In this document: positions 48,977-58,846 of the stretch, piece by piece
Layout: each line of letters starts with the position of its first letter
How positions within the stretch are numbered: position 1 is the stretch's first letter
Origin: Kocuria rosea subsp. polaris
GTDB taxonomy: Bacteria; Actinomycetota; Actinomycetes; Actinomycetales; Micrococcaceae
NCBI RefSeq assembly: GCF_001483755.1
Contig: NZ_LQBK01000033.1
Span: 196,771 to 260,770 of the forward strand
DNA length: 64,000 nucleotides
Direction of reading: 5' to 3'
The notes under the pieces: model-generated
The model's database searches: none
The model's input: the letters and a program-made list of their open reading frames with translations, nothing else
Told to the model about the DNA's origin: nothing
Translations under genes and position numbers: made by a program

Positions 48977-50182
48977 TCAGGTCGGCGCCGCTCCGGAGAG
49001 CCCGGCGCGCAGCGCCCGCCGGTGCACCTCGGGCAGGGCGGCGAGCAGGGCGTCGACGTCGGCGGCGGTGCTGGTGCGGCCCAGGCTGAAGCGCTGCGCG
49101 CCGCGCGCGGTGGCCTCGTCCAGGCCCATGGCCAGCAGCACGGAGGAGGCGCGGGGCACCCCGGCGTGGCACGCCGAGCCGGTGGAGGAGGCGATCCCGG
49201 CGGCGTCCAACAGGAACAGCAGGGAGTCCCCCTCGCAGCCGGGGAAGGTGAAGTGGGCGCTGCCGGGCAGCCTGGTCCCGGCGTGCTCCGGGTCCTCGGG
49301 CCCGCGCAGGACGGCGTCCGGCACGATCCGGCGCACGCCCGCGACCAGCCGGTCGCGCAGGACGGCGAGCCGCTCCGCCTCGGCCTGCCGCTCCGCGGCG
49401 GCCTCCCGCGCCGCCACGCCGAACCCGGCGAGCGCGGCGGCGTCGAGGGTGCCCGAGCGCACCGTGCGCTCCTGGCCGCCGCCGTGCTGGACGGGGGCCA
49501 GCGCCACGGTGCGCCCGGCCACGAGGGCCCCGGCGCCCACGGGACCGCCCAGCTTGTGGGCCGAGACGGCCAGTGTGGTGAGCCCGGGCAGGTGCGCGTC
49601 GACGGGCAGGGAGCCGAAGGCCTGCACGGCGTCGCAGTGGAAGGGGACCCCGAACTCCTCGGCGAGCGCGGCGAGCTCGGCGACGGGCTGGACGGCGCCC
49701 ACCTCGTTGTTCGCCCACATCACGGTCAGCAGCGCGGTGGTGCCGGGGTCCCTGGCCAGTTCCTCCCGCACCGCGGCCGGGTCCACCCGGCCGGCGGCGT
49801 CGACGGGGAGGACCACGGCCTCGGCGCCCTCGTGGGCGGCCAGCCACTCCACGGTCTCGGCGACCGCGGCGTGCTCCACCGAGGAGACGAGGATGCGCCG
49901 GCGGCGGGGGTCCTGCCCGCGCCGGTGCCGGTACAGGCCCTGCACGGCCAGGTTGTCGGCCTCGGTGCCCCCGGAGGTGAAGATCACCTCGACGGGGTCC
50001 GCGCCGAGGGCCGCGGCGACGTCGTCGCGGGCCTGCTCGACGACCGTGCGCGCCGACCGCCCGGCCCGGTGCAGCGAGGAGGGATTGCCGCCGCGGGCCA
50101 GCTGCTCGGTGACCGCGGCGAGCGCGGAGGGCCGGAGGGGCGCGGTGGCGGCGTGGTCGAGGTAGACGGGACGGTGCGGCAC
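48977..50182 (-). CDS. iscS: Cysteine desulfurase (IscS/NifS family)
   Basis: A 401-residue PLP enzyme taking sulfur from cysteine for tRNA thiolation and Fe-S clusters. It starts VPHRPVYLDHAATAPLRPSA. Signatures: IFTSGGTEADNLAVQG, SVEHAAVAETVEWL, ALLTVMWANNEVGAVQP, FHCDAVQAFGSLP and the PLP lysine in TTLAVSAHKLGGPVGAG. The mobile catalytic cysteine lies in SSTGSACHAGVPRASSVLLA. The start is GTG, and the gene is divergent from trmL. The neighbouring mnmA suggests the main client is tRNA thiolation. Confidence 0.95.
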   Translation of the reverse strand: MPHRPVYLDHAATAPLRPSALAAVTEQLARGGNPSSLHRAGRSARTVVEQARDDVAAALGADPVEVIFTSGGTEADNLAVQGLYRHRRGQDPRRRRILVSSVEHAAVAETVEWLAAHEGAEAVVLPVDAAGRVDPAAVREELARDPGTTALLTVMWANNEVGAVQPVAELAALAEEFGVPFHCDAVQAFGSLPVDAHLPGLTTLAVSAHKLGGPVGAGALVAGRTVALAPVQHGGGQERTVRSGTLDAAALAGFGVAAREAAAERQAEAERLAVLRDRLVAGVRRIVPDAVLRGPEDPEHAGTRLPGSAHFTFPGCEGDSLLFLLDAAGIASSTGSACHAGVPRASSVLLAMGLDEATARGAQRFSLGRTSTAADVDALLAALPEVHRRALRAGLSGAAPT

Positions 50183-50240
50183 GCCGTCCAGTCTAGGACG
50201 CCGGGACGGTCGCCGGGCCGGCGTCCGTAGACTGGCGGGC

Positions 50241-50708
50241 ATGCTCCGCATCCTCTTCCACACCCCCGAGATCCCGGGCAACACCGGCAACGCGATCCGC
50301 CTCGCCGCGGTCACCGGGGCCGAGCTGCACCTGGTGGAGCCCCTGGGCTTCGACTTCGGCTCCGCGCACCTGCGCCGGGCCGGCCTCGACTACCACGACC
50401 TGGCCGTGCTGACCGTCCACCCGGACCTGGAGACCGCGTGGGCGGCCCTGGCCCCGGAGCGGGTCTTCGCCTTCACCACGGACGGGGAGCTGGCGCATAC
50501 CGACGTCTCCTACCGCCCCGGGGACGTGCTGCTGTTCGGGCCCGAGTCGGTGGGCCTGCCCCCGGCGGTGAAGACGGACCCGCACGTCACCGCGCGGGTC
50601 CGCATTCCCATGCTGCCGGCCCGCAGGTCGCTGAACCTGGCGAACTCGGCGTCCATCGCCGTCTACGAGGCCTGGCGCCAGCTGGGCTTCACGGGCGCCG
50701 CCGGCTGA
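50241..50708 (+). CDS. trmL: tRNA (cytidine/uridine-2'-O-)-methyltransferase TrmL
   Basis: A 155-residue SPOUT (knotted) methyltransferase that modifies the ribose of the wobble base in tRNA-Leu. It begins MLRILFHTPEIPGNTGNAIR with the EIPGNTGNAIRLA motif. GAELHLVEPLGFDFGSAHLR and LLFGPESVGLPP are seen next. The C-terminal SAM knot reads IPMLPARRSLNLANSASIAV. It is the usual length for the family. It is divergent from the desulfurase gene and converges on the protease gene. Confidence 0.95.
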   Translation: MLRILFHTPEIPGNTGNAIRLAAVTGAELHLVEPLGFDFGSAHLRRAGLDYHDLAVLTVHPDLETAWAALAPERVFAFTTDGELAHTDVSYRPGDVLLFGPESVGLPPAVKTDPHVTARVRIPMLPARRSLNLANSASIAVYEAWRQLGFTGAAG

Positions 50709-50728
50709 GCGGGCCGGGCCGGGCCCGC
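50709..50728. terminator. Hairpin between trmL and htrA-type gene
   Basis: GCGGGCC and GGCCCGC pair with a 6-nt loop directly after the trmL stop, in the 31-bp gap of two convergent genes. Confidence 0.45.
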
Positions 50729-50739
50729 GCCCCGGCTCC

Positions 50740-52227
50740 TCACTGCTGATCGGCGGCGTCCCCGACCGTCACCTCGACCGTGCGCTCCTCGCCGTCCCGC
50801 ACGAACGTCATCGGCCCGGTGCCCCCGGCGGGCAGCTCGCGCACGGCCGCCGTCAGGGAGTTCGCGTCCTGGATGCGGTGGCCGTTGAACTGCGTGATGA
50901 CGTCGTCCACCTCCAGCCCGGCGTCGTCGGCCGGCGAGCCGGGCACGACCTGCTGCACCGCGGCGCCGTCGGAGAAGGCCCGGCTCCGCCCTTCCGCGCC
51001 CGGAGCGGCGCTCACGCTGGTGCCGAGGTAGCCGTGCGTGGCCCGGCCGTTGTTGATGATCTCCTCGGCCACCCGCTTCGCGGTGTCCACCGGGATCGAG
51101 AAGCCCACGCCGATGTTGCCGGCCTCCGTGCCGGAGCCGGCCGAGGCGATGGCCACGTTGATCCCGATGACCTCGCCGTTCGTGCCGATCAGCGGCCCAC
51201 CCGAGTTGCCGGGGTTGATGGCGGCGTCGGTCTGGATCACGTTGAGGTACACCGACGGCGAGGAGCCCTGCGAGCGGCCGCCGGGGCCGCCGTTCTGGTC
51301 GGGGAGGTCGAAGAAGAAGTCGTTGCCGTCGCCCCGCTCGTCGCTCTCGCCCTCCGGCGGCGTGCTCGGCGCGGCGGAGGAGGCCACCGTGATGGTGCGG
51401 TCGAGGGTGGAGACGATCCCGTCGGTGACCGTGCCCGCGAGGCCCAGCGGCGCCCCGATGGCGATGGCCGTGTCGCCCACGTTCACGTCGTCCAGGGAGC
51501 CCAGGGTGGCCGGGGTCAGCCCCGGGGCGTCGACCTTGAGGACCGCGAGGTCGGACAGCGGGTCGGTGCCGACCACCTCGGCCGGCAGCACCCGGCCGTC
51601 GTCGAGCTGCACCTCGATGGCGGGGCTGCTCGTGGTGCCGTCGAGGGTCACCACGTGCGTGTTGGTCAGGATGTGCCCCACGTCGTCGATGATCACCCCG
51701 GAGCCGGAGCCGTTCTGGCCGCCGCCGGACGCGGAGATCGTGACCACGGACGGAGAGGCCTTCACCGCGGCCGCGGTCACCGCGTTCACCTCGTCCTGGT
51801 CGTTGACGATGATCGAGCTGGTCGTCGACCCGCCCGCGGCCGGCACCGTGCCGCCGTCGTCCAGGAGGACGTCCGTCCCCACGGCCGCCCCCGCCCCGAC
51901 CAGCGCGGCCAGGACCATGCCCGTGACCAGGGAGCCCCCCGAGAAGCGCCGCCGCCCCCGGCCGGGTCCCGCACCGTTGCCGTCGCCGTTGCCGTTGCCG
52001 TTGCCGCCGGCGTGCCCCCACGGCTGCCGGCCGGCGTGGTCCCCGGCGCCCTGCCACGCGCCCGGGAAGGGACCGGCGTCCCGCCCGTCGCGCGCCCCGT
52101 ACACCGGGGGCGCGTCCTGCTCGGCCCCGGACGCCCACGGGTCGTGGGCCGGGCGGCCGGTGACCGGGGGCAGGGGCTGGGTGAGCTGCGGGTCGGCACC
52201 GGAACGGGGGTCGCGGGGCTCGGACAT
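50740..52227 (-). CDS. HtrA/DegP-type serine protease with PDZ domain
   Basis: A 495-residue membrane-anchored trypsin-like protease for envelope protein quality control. A cytoplasmic Pro/Gly-rich head (about 1-93, with an NGNGNGDGNG stretch) is followed by one membrane helix (SLVTGMVLAALVGAGAAVGT). The protease domain has HILTNTHVV (His), DLAVLKV (Asp) and INPGNSGGPLIG (Ser). A PDZ domain (about 395-490, with AVQQVVPGSPADDAGLEVDD) ends the protein. The ATG has AGGAGGAG upstream. A long insertion in the protease domain (PSTPPEGESDERGDGNDF) is acidic and looks flexible. Confidence 0.94.
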   Translation of the reverse strand: MSEPRDPRSGADPQLTQPLPPVTGRPAHDPWASGAEQDAPPVYGARDGRDAGPFPGAWQGAGDHAGRQPWGHAGGNGNGNGDGNGAGPGRGRRRFSGGSLVTGMVLAALVGAGAAVGTDVLLDDGGTVPAAGGSTTSSIIVNDQDEVNAVTAAAVKASPSVVTISASGGGQNGSGSGVIIDDVGHILTNTHVVTLDGTTSSPAIEVQLDDGRVLPAEVVGTDPLSDLAVLKVDAPGLTPATLGSLDDVNVGDTAIAIGAPLGLAGTVTDGIVSTLDRTITVASSAAPSTPPEGESDERGDGNDFFFDLPDQNGGPGGRSQGSSPSVYLNVIQTDAAINPGNSGGPLIGTNGEVIGINVAIASAGSGTEAGNIGVGFSIPVDTAKRVAEEIINNGRATHGYLGTSVSAAPGAEGRSRAFSDGAAVQQVVPGSPADDAGLEVDDVITQFNGHRIQDANSLTAAVRELPAGGTGPMTFVRDGEERTVEVTVGDAADQQ

Positions 52228-52509
52228 GGGCGGTCTCCTCCTGGGAACGGACGGGCCCGGCCGGCCCCGGAGCGGACGGGGCGGCGCGGGCGGCTCTGCT
52301 CCCCAGTATCCATGTCCGCACTGAGACGACGCTGAGAGCACTGACCGCTTCCCGCACGCCGCCCGGACGCCGGCCGTGGGTGCGCCCCGTGCCCGCCGGG
52401 AGGTCATCAGCCGCCTTGCGGTTTCGCCCTGCGCGTAGGCCCGGCGCCGTTCCTCCCGCCGGGGCGCCCCCGTCCTAGAATCGGGAGCACCGACCACGTG
52501 AGGGAGATC

Positions 52510-54558
52510 ATGCACTGGCGCCCCATTGCCCGCCGGACCGTCGCCGGCTGCGGTCTGACGCTCGCCCTGCTCGCGCCCGCCGGGGCGGCCGCCGCCCAGC
52601 CGCCCGTGGACGTGCCCCCGGGCGAGCGGATCGTCGACGAGGCCGGGGTCCTGGAGGACCCCTCGGCGCTGGCCGCCGACGTGCGCGAGCTCGCCACCCA
52701 GGAGGGCATCACCCTGACCGCGGTGTTCGTCGACTCCTTCACCGACCCCTCGGACCCCGACGCGTGGCTGCATGAGTTCGCCGAGGTCAACGACCTCGGC
52801 AGCTCGGACGCGGTGCTGGTCGTGGCCACGGAGGACCGGCAGCAGCGGTTCTCCGCGTACTCGACCGGACCCCTGAGCACCGAGCAGCAGGAGCGCATCA
52901 ACCGGCAGTACATCACGCCGGCGCTCGCGGCCGACGACTGGGACGGCGCGGTCGAGGGCGCGGTCGAGGGCATCGAGGCGGAGCTCTCCGGCGCCCCCGC
53001 CGGGGCCGCGGACAGCTCCGACGGCGGCGGCGCGGGCTTCGGCCTGCTCGGCCTCGGGGCGCTCGGCCTGGGCGGGCTCGCCGTCTACGGCATGGCGGCC
53101 CGCAACAAGAAGCGCCGGCAGCAGGAGTCCGCCCCGCACGGCGGGCCCGGCGGCCGGGGCCCGGCCGGCCCCGCCCGCCCGCCGGAGGTCCCGGTGCCGG
53201 AGCTGCGCAAGCGGGCCGGGGAGCTCCTCGTGGCCACCGACAACGCCATCCAGCACTCCGAGCAGGAGCTGGCCTTCGCCCAGCTGCAGTACGGGGACGA
53301 GCAGGTCGAGCCGTTCCGCCGCGCCGTCCAGGACGCCAAGAAGCACATGCAGGCCTCGTTCGCGCTCCAGCAGCAGCTCGAGGACCACATCCCGGACACC
53401 GAGGAGCAGCAGCGGGCCTGGCTCGGCGAGATCATCGCCCGCTCCCAGGACGCCCAGCGCCCCCTCCAGGAGCACCAGGAGGCCTTCAGCGCGCTGCGCC
53501 GGCTGGAGTCCCGCGCCCCGCAGGCCCTCGAGGACGTCCGGCGCCACGCGGAGGCGGTGCGCCCCCGCGTGGCCACGGCCGACGCCCGGCTGCGGGAGCT
53601 GACCGCCCACTACAACGAGACCGCCGTGGCCCCCGTCCGGGACAACATCGACCAGGCCCGGGACCGGCTCGACTTCGTGGACACCGCCCTCGAGGAGGCC
53701 CGCACCGACCTCGCCGCGGGCCGCACGAGCGACGCCGTGCTGGACATCCGCGCCGCCGAGGAGGGGGCGGGGCAGGCCGGCGGGCTGCTCGACGCCGTGG
53801 AGCACGCGGCCACCGAGCTCGCCCACGCCGAGGAGTCCCTGAAGGACGCCGTCACCATCGCCCAGCGCGACGTCGCCGAGGCGGACGCCCTCGTCCGGCG
53901 CGGCTCCAACCCGGAGCTCGCGGGCGCGGTGGCCGGCGTCGGTGCCGTCCTGCGGACCGTCGAGGAGCAGATGGGCGCGGGCCGGATCGATCCGCTCGGC
54001 CTGAGCCGGCGCCTGGCGGTGGCCAAGGACGAGCTCGACAAGGGGCTCGCGTCGGTGCGCTCCCAGAACGACCGTGACCGCTCCGCGCGGGAGACCCTCG
54101 CGCACACCCTCGTGTCCGCGCAGGCCCAGCTGAGCTCGGCGAGCGAGTACATCTGGGCCCGCCGCGGCGGGGTCGGCCCCGAGGCGCGCACCCGCCTCGC
54201 GGAGGCCGAGCGCTGTCTCGAGGCCGCCCAGCAGGCCCGGAGGTCGGACCCCTCCGAGGCGCTGACCTACGCCAACGAGGCCGTCCGGCTCGCCGGCGAG
54301 GCCCAGTACATCGCCCAGCGGGACGTCGACTCCTTCTCCTACGGCGGTTTCGGCACGCCCGTGGGGATGGGCGGCCACCGCGGCCGCTCCAACAGCGGCC
54401 TGGGCGGCGCGATGCTGGGGGGCATCCTCCTCGGCTCGATCCTCAACGGCGGCGGAGGCGGTTTCGGCGGCGGGGGCGGCGGCTTCGGCGGCAGCTTCGG
54501 CGGCGGCTTCGGCGGCGGCGGGGGCGGCTTCGGCGGCGGCATCGGGGGCAGCTTCTGA
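52510..54558 (+). CDS. TPM-domain membrane protein with glycine-rich tail
   Basis: A 682-residue protein. The signal peptide is VAGCGLTLALLAPAGAAAAQ (about 10-29). A TPM domain follows (about 38-160: ERIVDEAGVLEDPSALAADV, AVLVVATEDRQQRFSA). After that come a membrane helix (AGFGLLGLGALGLGGLAVYG), a long coiled-coil-rich cytoplasmic region (about 230-610) and a tail made of FGGGGGG-type repeats. The ATG at 52510 is preferred, but a GTG at 52498 in the same frame is possible. It is 142 bp upstream of pspA on the same strand, suggesting a joint role in membrane stress. The TPM activity is not established. Confidence 0.85.
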   Translation: MHWRPIARRTVAGCGLTLALLAPAGAAAAQPPVDVPPGERIVDEAGVLEDPSALAADVRELATQEGITLTAVFVDSFTDPSDPDAWLHEFAEVNDLGSSDAVLVVATEDRQQRFSAYSTGPLSTEQQERINRQYITPALAADDWDGAVEGAVEGIEAELSGAPAGAADSSDGGGAGFGLLGLGALGLGGLAVYGMAARNKKRRQQESAPHGGPGGRGPAGPARPPEVPVPELRKRAGELLVATDNAIQHSEQELAFAQLQYGDEQVEPFRRAVQDAKKHMQASFALQQQLEDHIPDTEEQQRAWLGEIIARSQDAQRPLQEHQEAFSALRRLESRAPQALEDVRRHAEAVRPRVATADARLRELTAHYNETAVAPVRDNIDQARDRLDFVDTALEEARTDLAAGRTSDAVLDIRAAEEGAGQAGGLLDAVEHAATELAHAEESLKDAVTIAQRDVAEADALVRRGSNPELAGAVAGVGAVLRTVEEQMGAGRIDPLGLSRRLAVAKDELDKGLASVRSQNDRDRSARETLAHTLVSAQAQLSSASEYIWARRGGVGPEARTRLAEAERCLEAAQQARRSDPSEALTYANEAVRLAGEAQYIAQRDVDSFSYGGFGTPVGMGGHRGRSNSGLGGAMLGGILLGSILNGGGGGFGGGGGGFGGSFGGGFGGGGGGFGGGIGGSF

Positions 54559-54656
54559 TCCCGGATCCCGGCCGCCGACCGCCGGCCGCCCCGGCACGGT
54601 CCGCAGCTCCCCGACCCGTCCACCCGTCCGCCCCACGATCCCTGTCCCGCCCACCG

Positions 54657-54677
54657 TCCCGGGAGGTCCTCCCGGGA
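54657..54677. promoter_or_regulatory. 21-bp palindrome upstream of pspA
   Basis: TCCCGGGAGG and CCTCCCGGGA flank a single central T, 23 bp before the pspA start. It may be an operator or, as RNA, a hairpin near the ribosome site. It is too weakly placed for a terminator of the TPM gene. Confidence 0.4.
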
Positions 54678-54700
54678 AGCACCACAGGAGAGAAGGAACC

Positions 54701-55444
54701 ATGATCAAGCAGTCCATCTTCGGCCGCATCGCCCAGCTCGCGAAGGCCAACATCAACGCCATGATCGACGCCGCCGAGGACCCGCAGCTCATGCTGGACC
54801 AGATGGTGCGCGACTACACCGAGAACATCCGCGAGGCCGAGGCCGCCGTCGCGCAGACCATCGGCAGCCTGCGCCTGCTCGAGCAGGACCACGCGGAGGA
54901 CGTGCGCGAGGCCCAGGAGTGGGGCAACAAGGCCCTGGCCGCCTCGAACCGGGCCGAGGAGTACCGCGGGGCCGGCAAGGGCGCCGAGGCCCAGAAGTTC
55001 GACAACCTCGCCAAGGTCGCCCTCCAGCGCCAGATCCAGTACGAGACGGAGGCCCGCGGCGCCGAGCCGCAGATCCAGTCCCAGACCGAGGTCGTGGAGA
55101 AGCTCAAGGACGGGCTCAACAGGATGCGGGGCAAGCTGCAGGAGCTGTCCAACAAGCGGGACGAGCTCAACGCCCGGCAGAAGACGGTGCAGGCGCAGTC
55201 GCAGGTCCAGGACGCGCTGAAGGCCTTCGACGTGCTCGACCCGACGAGCGAGGTGTCGCGGTTCGAGGACAAGATCCGGCGCGAGGAGGCGCGCGTGCTG
55301 GGCCAGCAGGAGCTCGCCGCGTCCTCCCTGGACGCGCAGTTCGAGTCCCTCGAGTCCCTCGGCCAGCAGTCGGAGATCGAGGCCCGCCTCGCGGCCCTGA
55401 AGTCCCGCAACGCCGAGCGGATCGTCTCCTCCGAAGAGGTCTGA
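54701..55444 (+). CDS. pspA: Phage-shock protein A (PspA/IM30 family)
   Basis: A 247-residue ESCRT-III-like protein that binds and protects the cytoplasmic membrane under stress. It begins MIKQSIFGRIAQLAKANINA; the amphipathic start and DPQLMLDQMVRDYTENIREA are typical. The rest is a helical coiled-coil hairpin (about 25-220). The ATG has GGAGAGAAGG upstream. It follows the TPM-domain gene, a pairing seen in other Actinobacteria. No pspB or pspC homologue is nearby. Confidence 0.95.
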   Translation: MIKQSIFGRIAQLAKANINAMIDAAEDPQLMLDQMVRDYTENIREAEAAVAQTIGSLRLLEQDHAEDVREAQEWGNKALAASNRAEEYRGAGKGAEAQKFDNLAKVALQRQIQYETEARGAEPQIQSQTEVVEKLKDGLNRMRGKLQELSNKRDELNARQKTVQAQSQVQDALKAFDVLDPTSEVSRFEDKIRREEARVLGQQELAASSLDAQFESLESLGQQSEIEARLAALKSRNAERIVSSEEV

Positions 55445-55467
55445 CGGGGGTCCCGCACCGGGAGCGC

Positions 55468-55507
55468 GGAAGGAGCCCCCACGGCCGTGGCCGTGGGGGC
55501 TCCTTCC
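55468..55507. terminator. Terminator after pspA
   Basis: A 40-bp near-perfect palindrome (arms of 19 bp, GGAAGGAGCCCCCACGGCC and its complement), 24 bp past the pspA stop. Confidence 0.8.
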
Positions 55508-55529
55508 GGCCCGGGAGCCCGGGCACGGC

Positions 55530-55564
55530 GAAGGCCCCCGGACCGTGGTGGTCCGGGGGCCTTC
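55530..55564 (-). terminator. Terminator after tRNA-fMet
   Basis: Perfect 15-bp arms GAAGGCCCCCGGACC and complement with a 5-nt loop begin 2 bp past the tRNA 3' end on the minus strand. There is no T run. Confidence 0.7.
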
Positions 55565-55566
55565 TC

Positions 55567-55643
55567 TGGTTGCGGGGGCAAGATTTGAACTTGCGACCTC
55601 TGGGTTATGAGCCCAGCGAGCTACCGAACTGCTCCACCCCGCG
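55567..55643 (-). tRNA. Initiator tRNA-fMet (CAT)
   Basis: A 77-nt cloverleaf ending in an encoded CCA. The anticodon arm is CTGGGCTCATAACCCAG with three G-C pairs next to the loop, the initiator hallmark. C1 faces A72 without pairing (CGCGGGG with CCCCGCA), the second hallmark. The T-arm reads GCAAGTTCAAATCTTGC. It stands alone between pspA and the UPF0182 gene. Confidence 0.96.
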
Positions 55644-55689
55644 GCGACATGTATGACTATACGTGCCGCGGGGCGGACCCGCAAATCGG

Positions 55690-58689
55690 CTACCCGGCGG
55701 GCTGCTCCGCCGGTTCCCCGGCCGGTTCCTCGGGGGCCAGGGCCCCCTCGGCCTCGGGCGCGACGACGCCGTCCGCCTCGAGCGCCCGCTCGATGGCGTC
55801 CTGGAGCCGCTGCTGGGCCTCCCCGTAGGAGGTCCAGTCGCCCTCCTGCAGGGCCTCCTCGGACTCCTGGATCGCCTGGTTGGCGTCGCTGAGGGCGTCC
55901 TCGAGGCTGCCGCCGCCGGCCGGGGCTCCCGACCCGTCCTCGCCGGCCCCGTCGGGGCTCCCGGCCTCGGCGTCGTCCACGCCCGCGCCGGAGGACGTCT
56001 GGGCGCCGGAGTCGCCCTGGAAGACCTCGTCGAGGGCCTCCTCGAGGGTGGGCGCGAAGCCCACCTCCTCGCCGAAGCCGACGAGCACGCGCCGCAGCGT
56101 CGGGTACGCGGCGTCGCCCGAGGACTGGACGTAGACGGGCTGGACGTAGAGCATGCCGCCGCCCGCCGGCAGGGTGAGCAGGTTGCCGTTGATGACCTCG
56201 GAGGCGCCCTGGCGGAGCAGGTTCAGCTCGGTCGAGACGTCCGTGTCCGAGTTGAAGAGGTTCTGCGCCTGTCCCGGTCCGGGCACCACGGAGGACCGCG
56301 GCAGCTCGAGCAGGCGCAGCGTGCCGTACTCGTCGCTCTTGACCCCGTCCTCGCCGGTCCCGGCGTCGGAGTTGGCGGACAGGTACCCGTACATCACGTT
56401 GCGCGTGTTGCCCGTCTCCGACTGCTGCGGGATGAAGGAGGTGGTGAGCGAGAAGTTGGCCTCGTCCTCACCGGGCATCCGCATCGAGAGGTAGTACGGG
56501 GGCAGGGCCACGTCGGTGTCCTGGGTCGGGTCGTTGGGCACGGACCAGACGTCGTCGTTGGCGTAGAAGCTGTTCGCGTCGGTGACGTGGTAGCGGTTGA
56601 GCAGCTCCCGCTGGACCTTGAACATGTCCTGCGGGTAGCGCACGTGCGCCATGAGCTCCGCGGACATCTCGGAGTACGGCTGGAGCGTGTTCGGGAAGAC
56701 GTTCTGCCACGCCTTCAGCACCGGGTCCTGGTCGTCCCACGCGTACAGGTTCACGGTGCCGTCGTAGGCGTTGACCGTGGCCTTGACCGAGTTGCGGATG
56801 TAGTTGACCCGCTCCGGGGGCAGGGTCGCCGCCGCCCCCTGGGCGGTCTGCGTGTCCTGGGTGGCCTCCTGGAGCACCGACGGCGTCGAGTACGGGTAGG
56901 CGTCCGAGGTGGTGTAGGCGTCCACGATCCACTGCACCTGGCCGTCGATGATGGCCGGGTACGGGGCGCCGTCGACCGTCAGGTACGGGGCGACCTTCTC
57001 GATGCGCTCGCGCGGGTCCCGGTCGTAGAGGATCTGCGACTCCGGGCGCACGGCGTCCGAGAGCAGCATGTCCGAGGACTGGAACTTGATCGAGTAGGCC
57101 AGGCGGTTGAAGAAGTTGCCGATGCTGGGCCCGCCGTTGCCGGCGAACGTCGTCTTGGCGTCCCCCTCCTGGTCGCCGGCCGTCTGCGGGCGGTCGAGCT
57201 CGAGGGGCTCGTCGCCCTCCGCGCCGCCGACGATGGAGTACATCGGGGAGTTCTCCCCGAAGTAGATGCGCGGCTCGTAGTCGTCCGAGATCACGCCCCG
57301 GGACGGGATGCCGGCCTGCATGAACTGCGGCTTGCCGTCGACCTCGACGCGGTTGCCGTAGGCGGCGACCACGCCGTAGCCGTGGGTGTAGACCACGTGC
57401 TGGTTGAACCACCCCTGGTTCTGGTCGGGGTTCAGCTCACGCGTGGCGATCACGGTGTCCTGGACCTCGCCGTCGATCTCGTAGCGGTCCACGTTGAGGG
57501 TGTCCGGGAACTGGTAGTAGGGGCGGAACTGCTGCAGCTGGGAGAACGCGGCGGAGACCACGTTCGGGTCCAGCAGGCGGATGTTCGAGGTCGTCTCGGT
57601 GTCCTGGCGCAGGGCGCCCTGCTCGGTCTCCGTGGTGGCGTCGTACGGCATGACCTCGGCCGAGTCCAGCCCGTAGGCCGAGCGGGTGAGGTCGATGTTG
57701 CGCTGGATGTACTGGTTCTCCAGGGCCTGCTCCGTGGGCGTGACCTGGAAGCGCTGGACGATCCAGGGGTAGATCCCGCCGGCCACCACCGCGACCACGA
57801 GCAGCATGGCGGTGCCGATGACCGGCAGCCGCCAGCGGCCGATGAACGAGGCCACCACGAACAGGATCGCCACGATCAGGGCGGCCGCCGCGAGGATCGC
57901 CTTGGTGGGGATCACGGCGTTGACGTCGGTGTACAGGGCGCCCGTCCACGACCCGGACGAGGACTGCAGCGTGGAGTACCGGTCCAGCCAGAAGTTCGCG
58001 GCCTGGAGCAGCAGGAACAGCGCGGCCAGCACCCCCAGGTGCACGCGCGAGGCACGGGTGGTGCTGAGCCCCCGCTCGGTGATCCGGATGCCGCCGTAGA
58101 CGTAGTGCATCAGGATCCCCGCCACACCGGCGAGCAGGATCGCCGAGACGAGGAAGCCGATGAGGAAGCGCAGGAACGGGAGGGTGAAGACGTAGAAGCC
58201 GAGGTCGAGGCCGAACTGCGGGTCCTCCTGGCCGAACGGCTCCTGGTTGAGGAACAGCAGCACCGTGTCCCACTGGGTCATCGCCGTGCTCGCCGCGAAG
58301 AGCCCGAAGAGCACGGGGACGACCACCATGACGATCTTGCGGACCGGCTCCAGGGCCTCCTGGTAGCGGCGCAGGTTGTCGTCCACGATGGACTCGGCCG
58401 TGATCGGCCGGTGCCGGTAGGCGAGGAAGAGGCTGGCGAACATCAGCGCCGCCACGAGCACGGCCGCGACCACGAAGATCACGATCTTCGTGACGTTCTC
58501 CGTGACGAACACGCTGAGGTAGCCCAGCTGGTCGTACCACAGGACGTCCGTGTAGAGCTGCGTCAGTCCCACGAAGGCGGCCACGAGGACCAGGACGACC
58601 ACGACCGTCGGCCACAGCGCACCCCGTTTCCGCCGCTGTCCTGCTGGCTGCTGCCTCGGTGGTCGGGGGGCTGTTGGTCCGGCGGTCAC
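55690..58689 (-). CDS. UPF0182 family membrane protein
   Basis: A 999-residue protein with about seven membrane helices in the first 320 residues (for example [20 protein letters not shown] and [20 protein letters not shown]). A large extracytoplasmic domain follows (about 330-880, with [20 protein letters not shown]), then an acidic, low-complexity tail rich in Ala, Glu and Gly. The pattern and length match UPF0182 (compare Rv3193c). The function is unknown. The GTG start is at 58689. The PDZ/S16 protease gene lies 157 bp upstream on the same strand, as in mycobacteria. Confidence 0.93.
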   Translation of the reverse strand: MTAGPTAPRPPRQQPAGQRRKRGALWPTVVVVLVLVAAFVGLTQLYTDVLWYDQLGYLSVFVTENVTKIVIFVVAAVLVAALMFASLFLAYRHRPITAESIVDDNLRRYQEALEPVRKIVMVVVPVLFGLFAASTAMTQWDTVLLFLNQEPFGQEDPQFGLDLGFYVFTLPFLRFLIGFLVSAILLAGVAGILMHYVYGGIRITERGLSTTRASRVHLGVLAALFLLLQAANFWLDRYSTLQSSSGSWTGALYTDVNAVIPTKAILAAAALIVAILFVVASFIGRWRLPVIGTAMLLVVAVVAGGIYPWIVQRFQVTPTEQALENQYIQRNIDLTRSAYGLDSAEVMPYDATTETEQGALRQDTETTSNIRLLDPNVVSAAFSQLQQFRPYYQFPDTLNVDRYEIDGEVQDTVIATRELNPDQNQGWFNQHVVYTHGYGVVAAYGNRVEVDGKPQFMQAGIPSRGVISDDYEPRIYFGENSPMYSIVGGAEGDEPLELDRPQTAGDQEGDAKTTFAGNGGPSIGNFFNRLAYSIKFQSSDMLLSDAVRPESQILYDRDPRERIEKVAPYLTVDGAPYPAIIDGQVQWIVDAYTTSDAYPYSTPSVLQEATQDTQTAQGAAATLPPERVNYIRNSVKATVNAYDGTVNLYAWDDQDPVLKAWQNVFPNTLQPYSEMSAELMAHVRYPQDMFKVQRELLNRYHVTDANSFYANDDVWSVPNDPTQDTDVALPPYYLSMRMPGEDEANFSLTTSFIPQQSETGNTRNVMYGYLSANSDAGTGEDGVKSDEYGTLRLLELPRSSVVPGPGQAQNLFNSDTDVSTELNLLRQGASEVINGNLLTLPAGGGMLYVQPVYVQSSGDAAYPTLRRVLVGFGEEVGFAPTLEEALDEVFQGDSGAQTSSGAGVDDAEAGSPDGAGEDGSGAPAGGGSLEDALSDANQAIQESEEALQEGDWTSYGEAQQRLQDAIERALEADGVVAPEAEGALAPEEPAGEPAEQPAG

Positions 58690-58846
58690 TGGTTACCTCT
58701 GCAATCGGCGTCGTTCGTCAGGTGTGGTGCGTGAAGTCGTGGGGTGCGGGGTGCGTCGGGGAGGAACGCCGCCGGCGGGTCGCCGGGGCACCCCGTCCAT
58801 TCTGCCTTCGGGCTTCTCGGGGGTGCAATCGTGCACGCGGCGGCCG

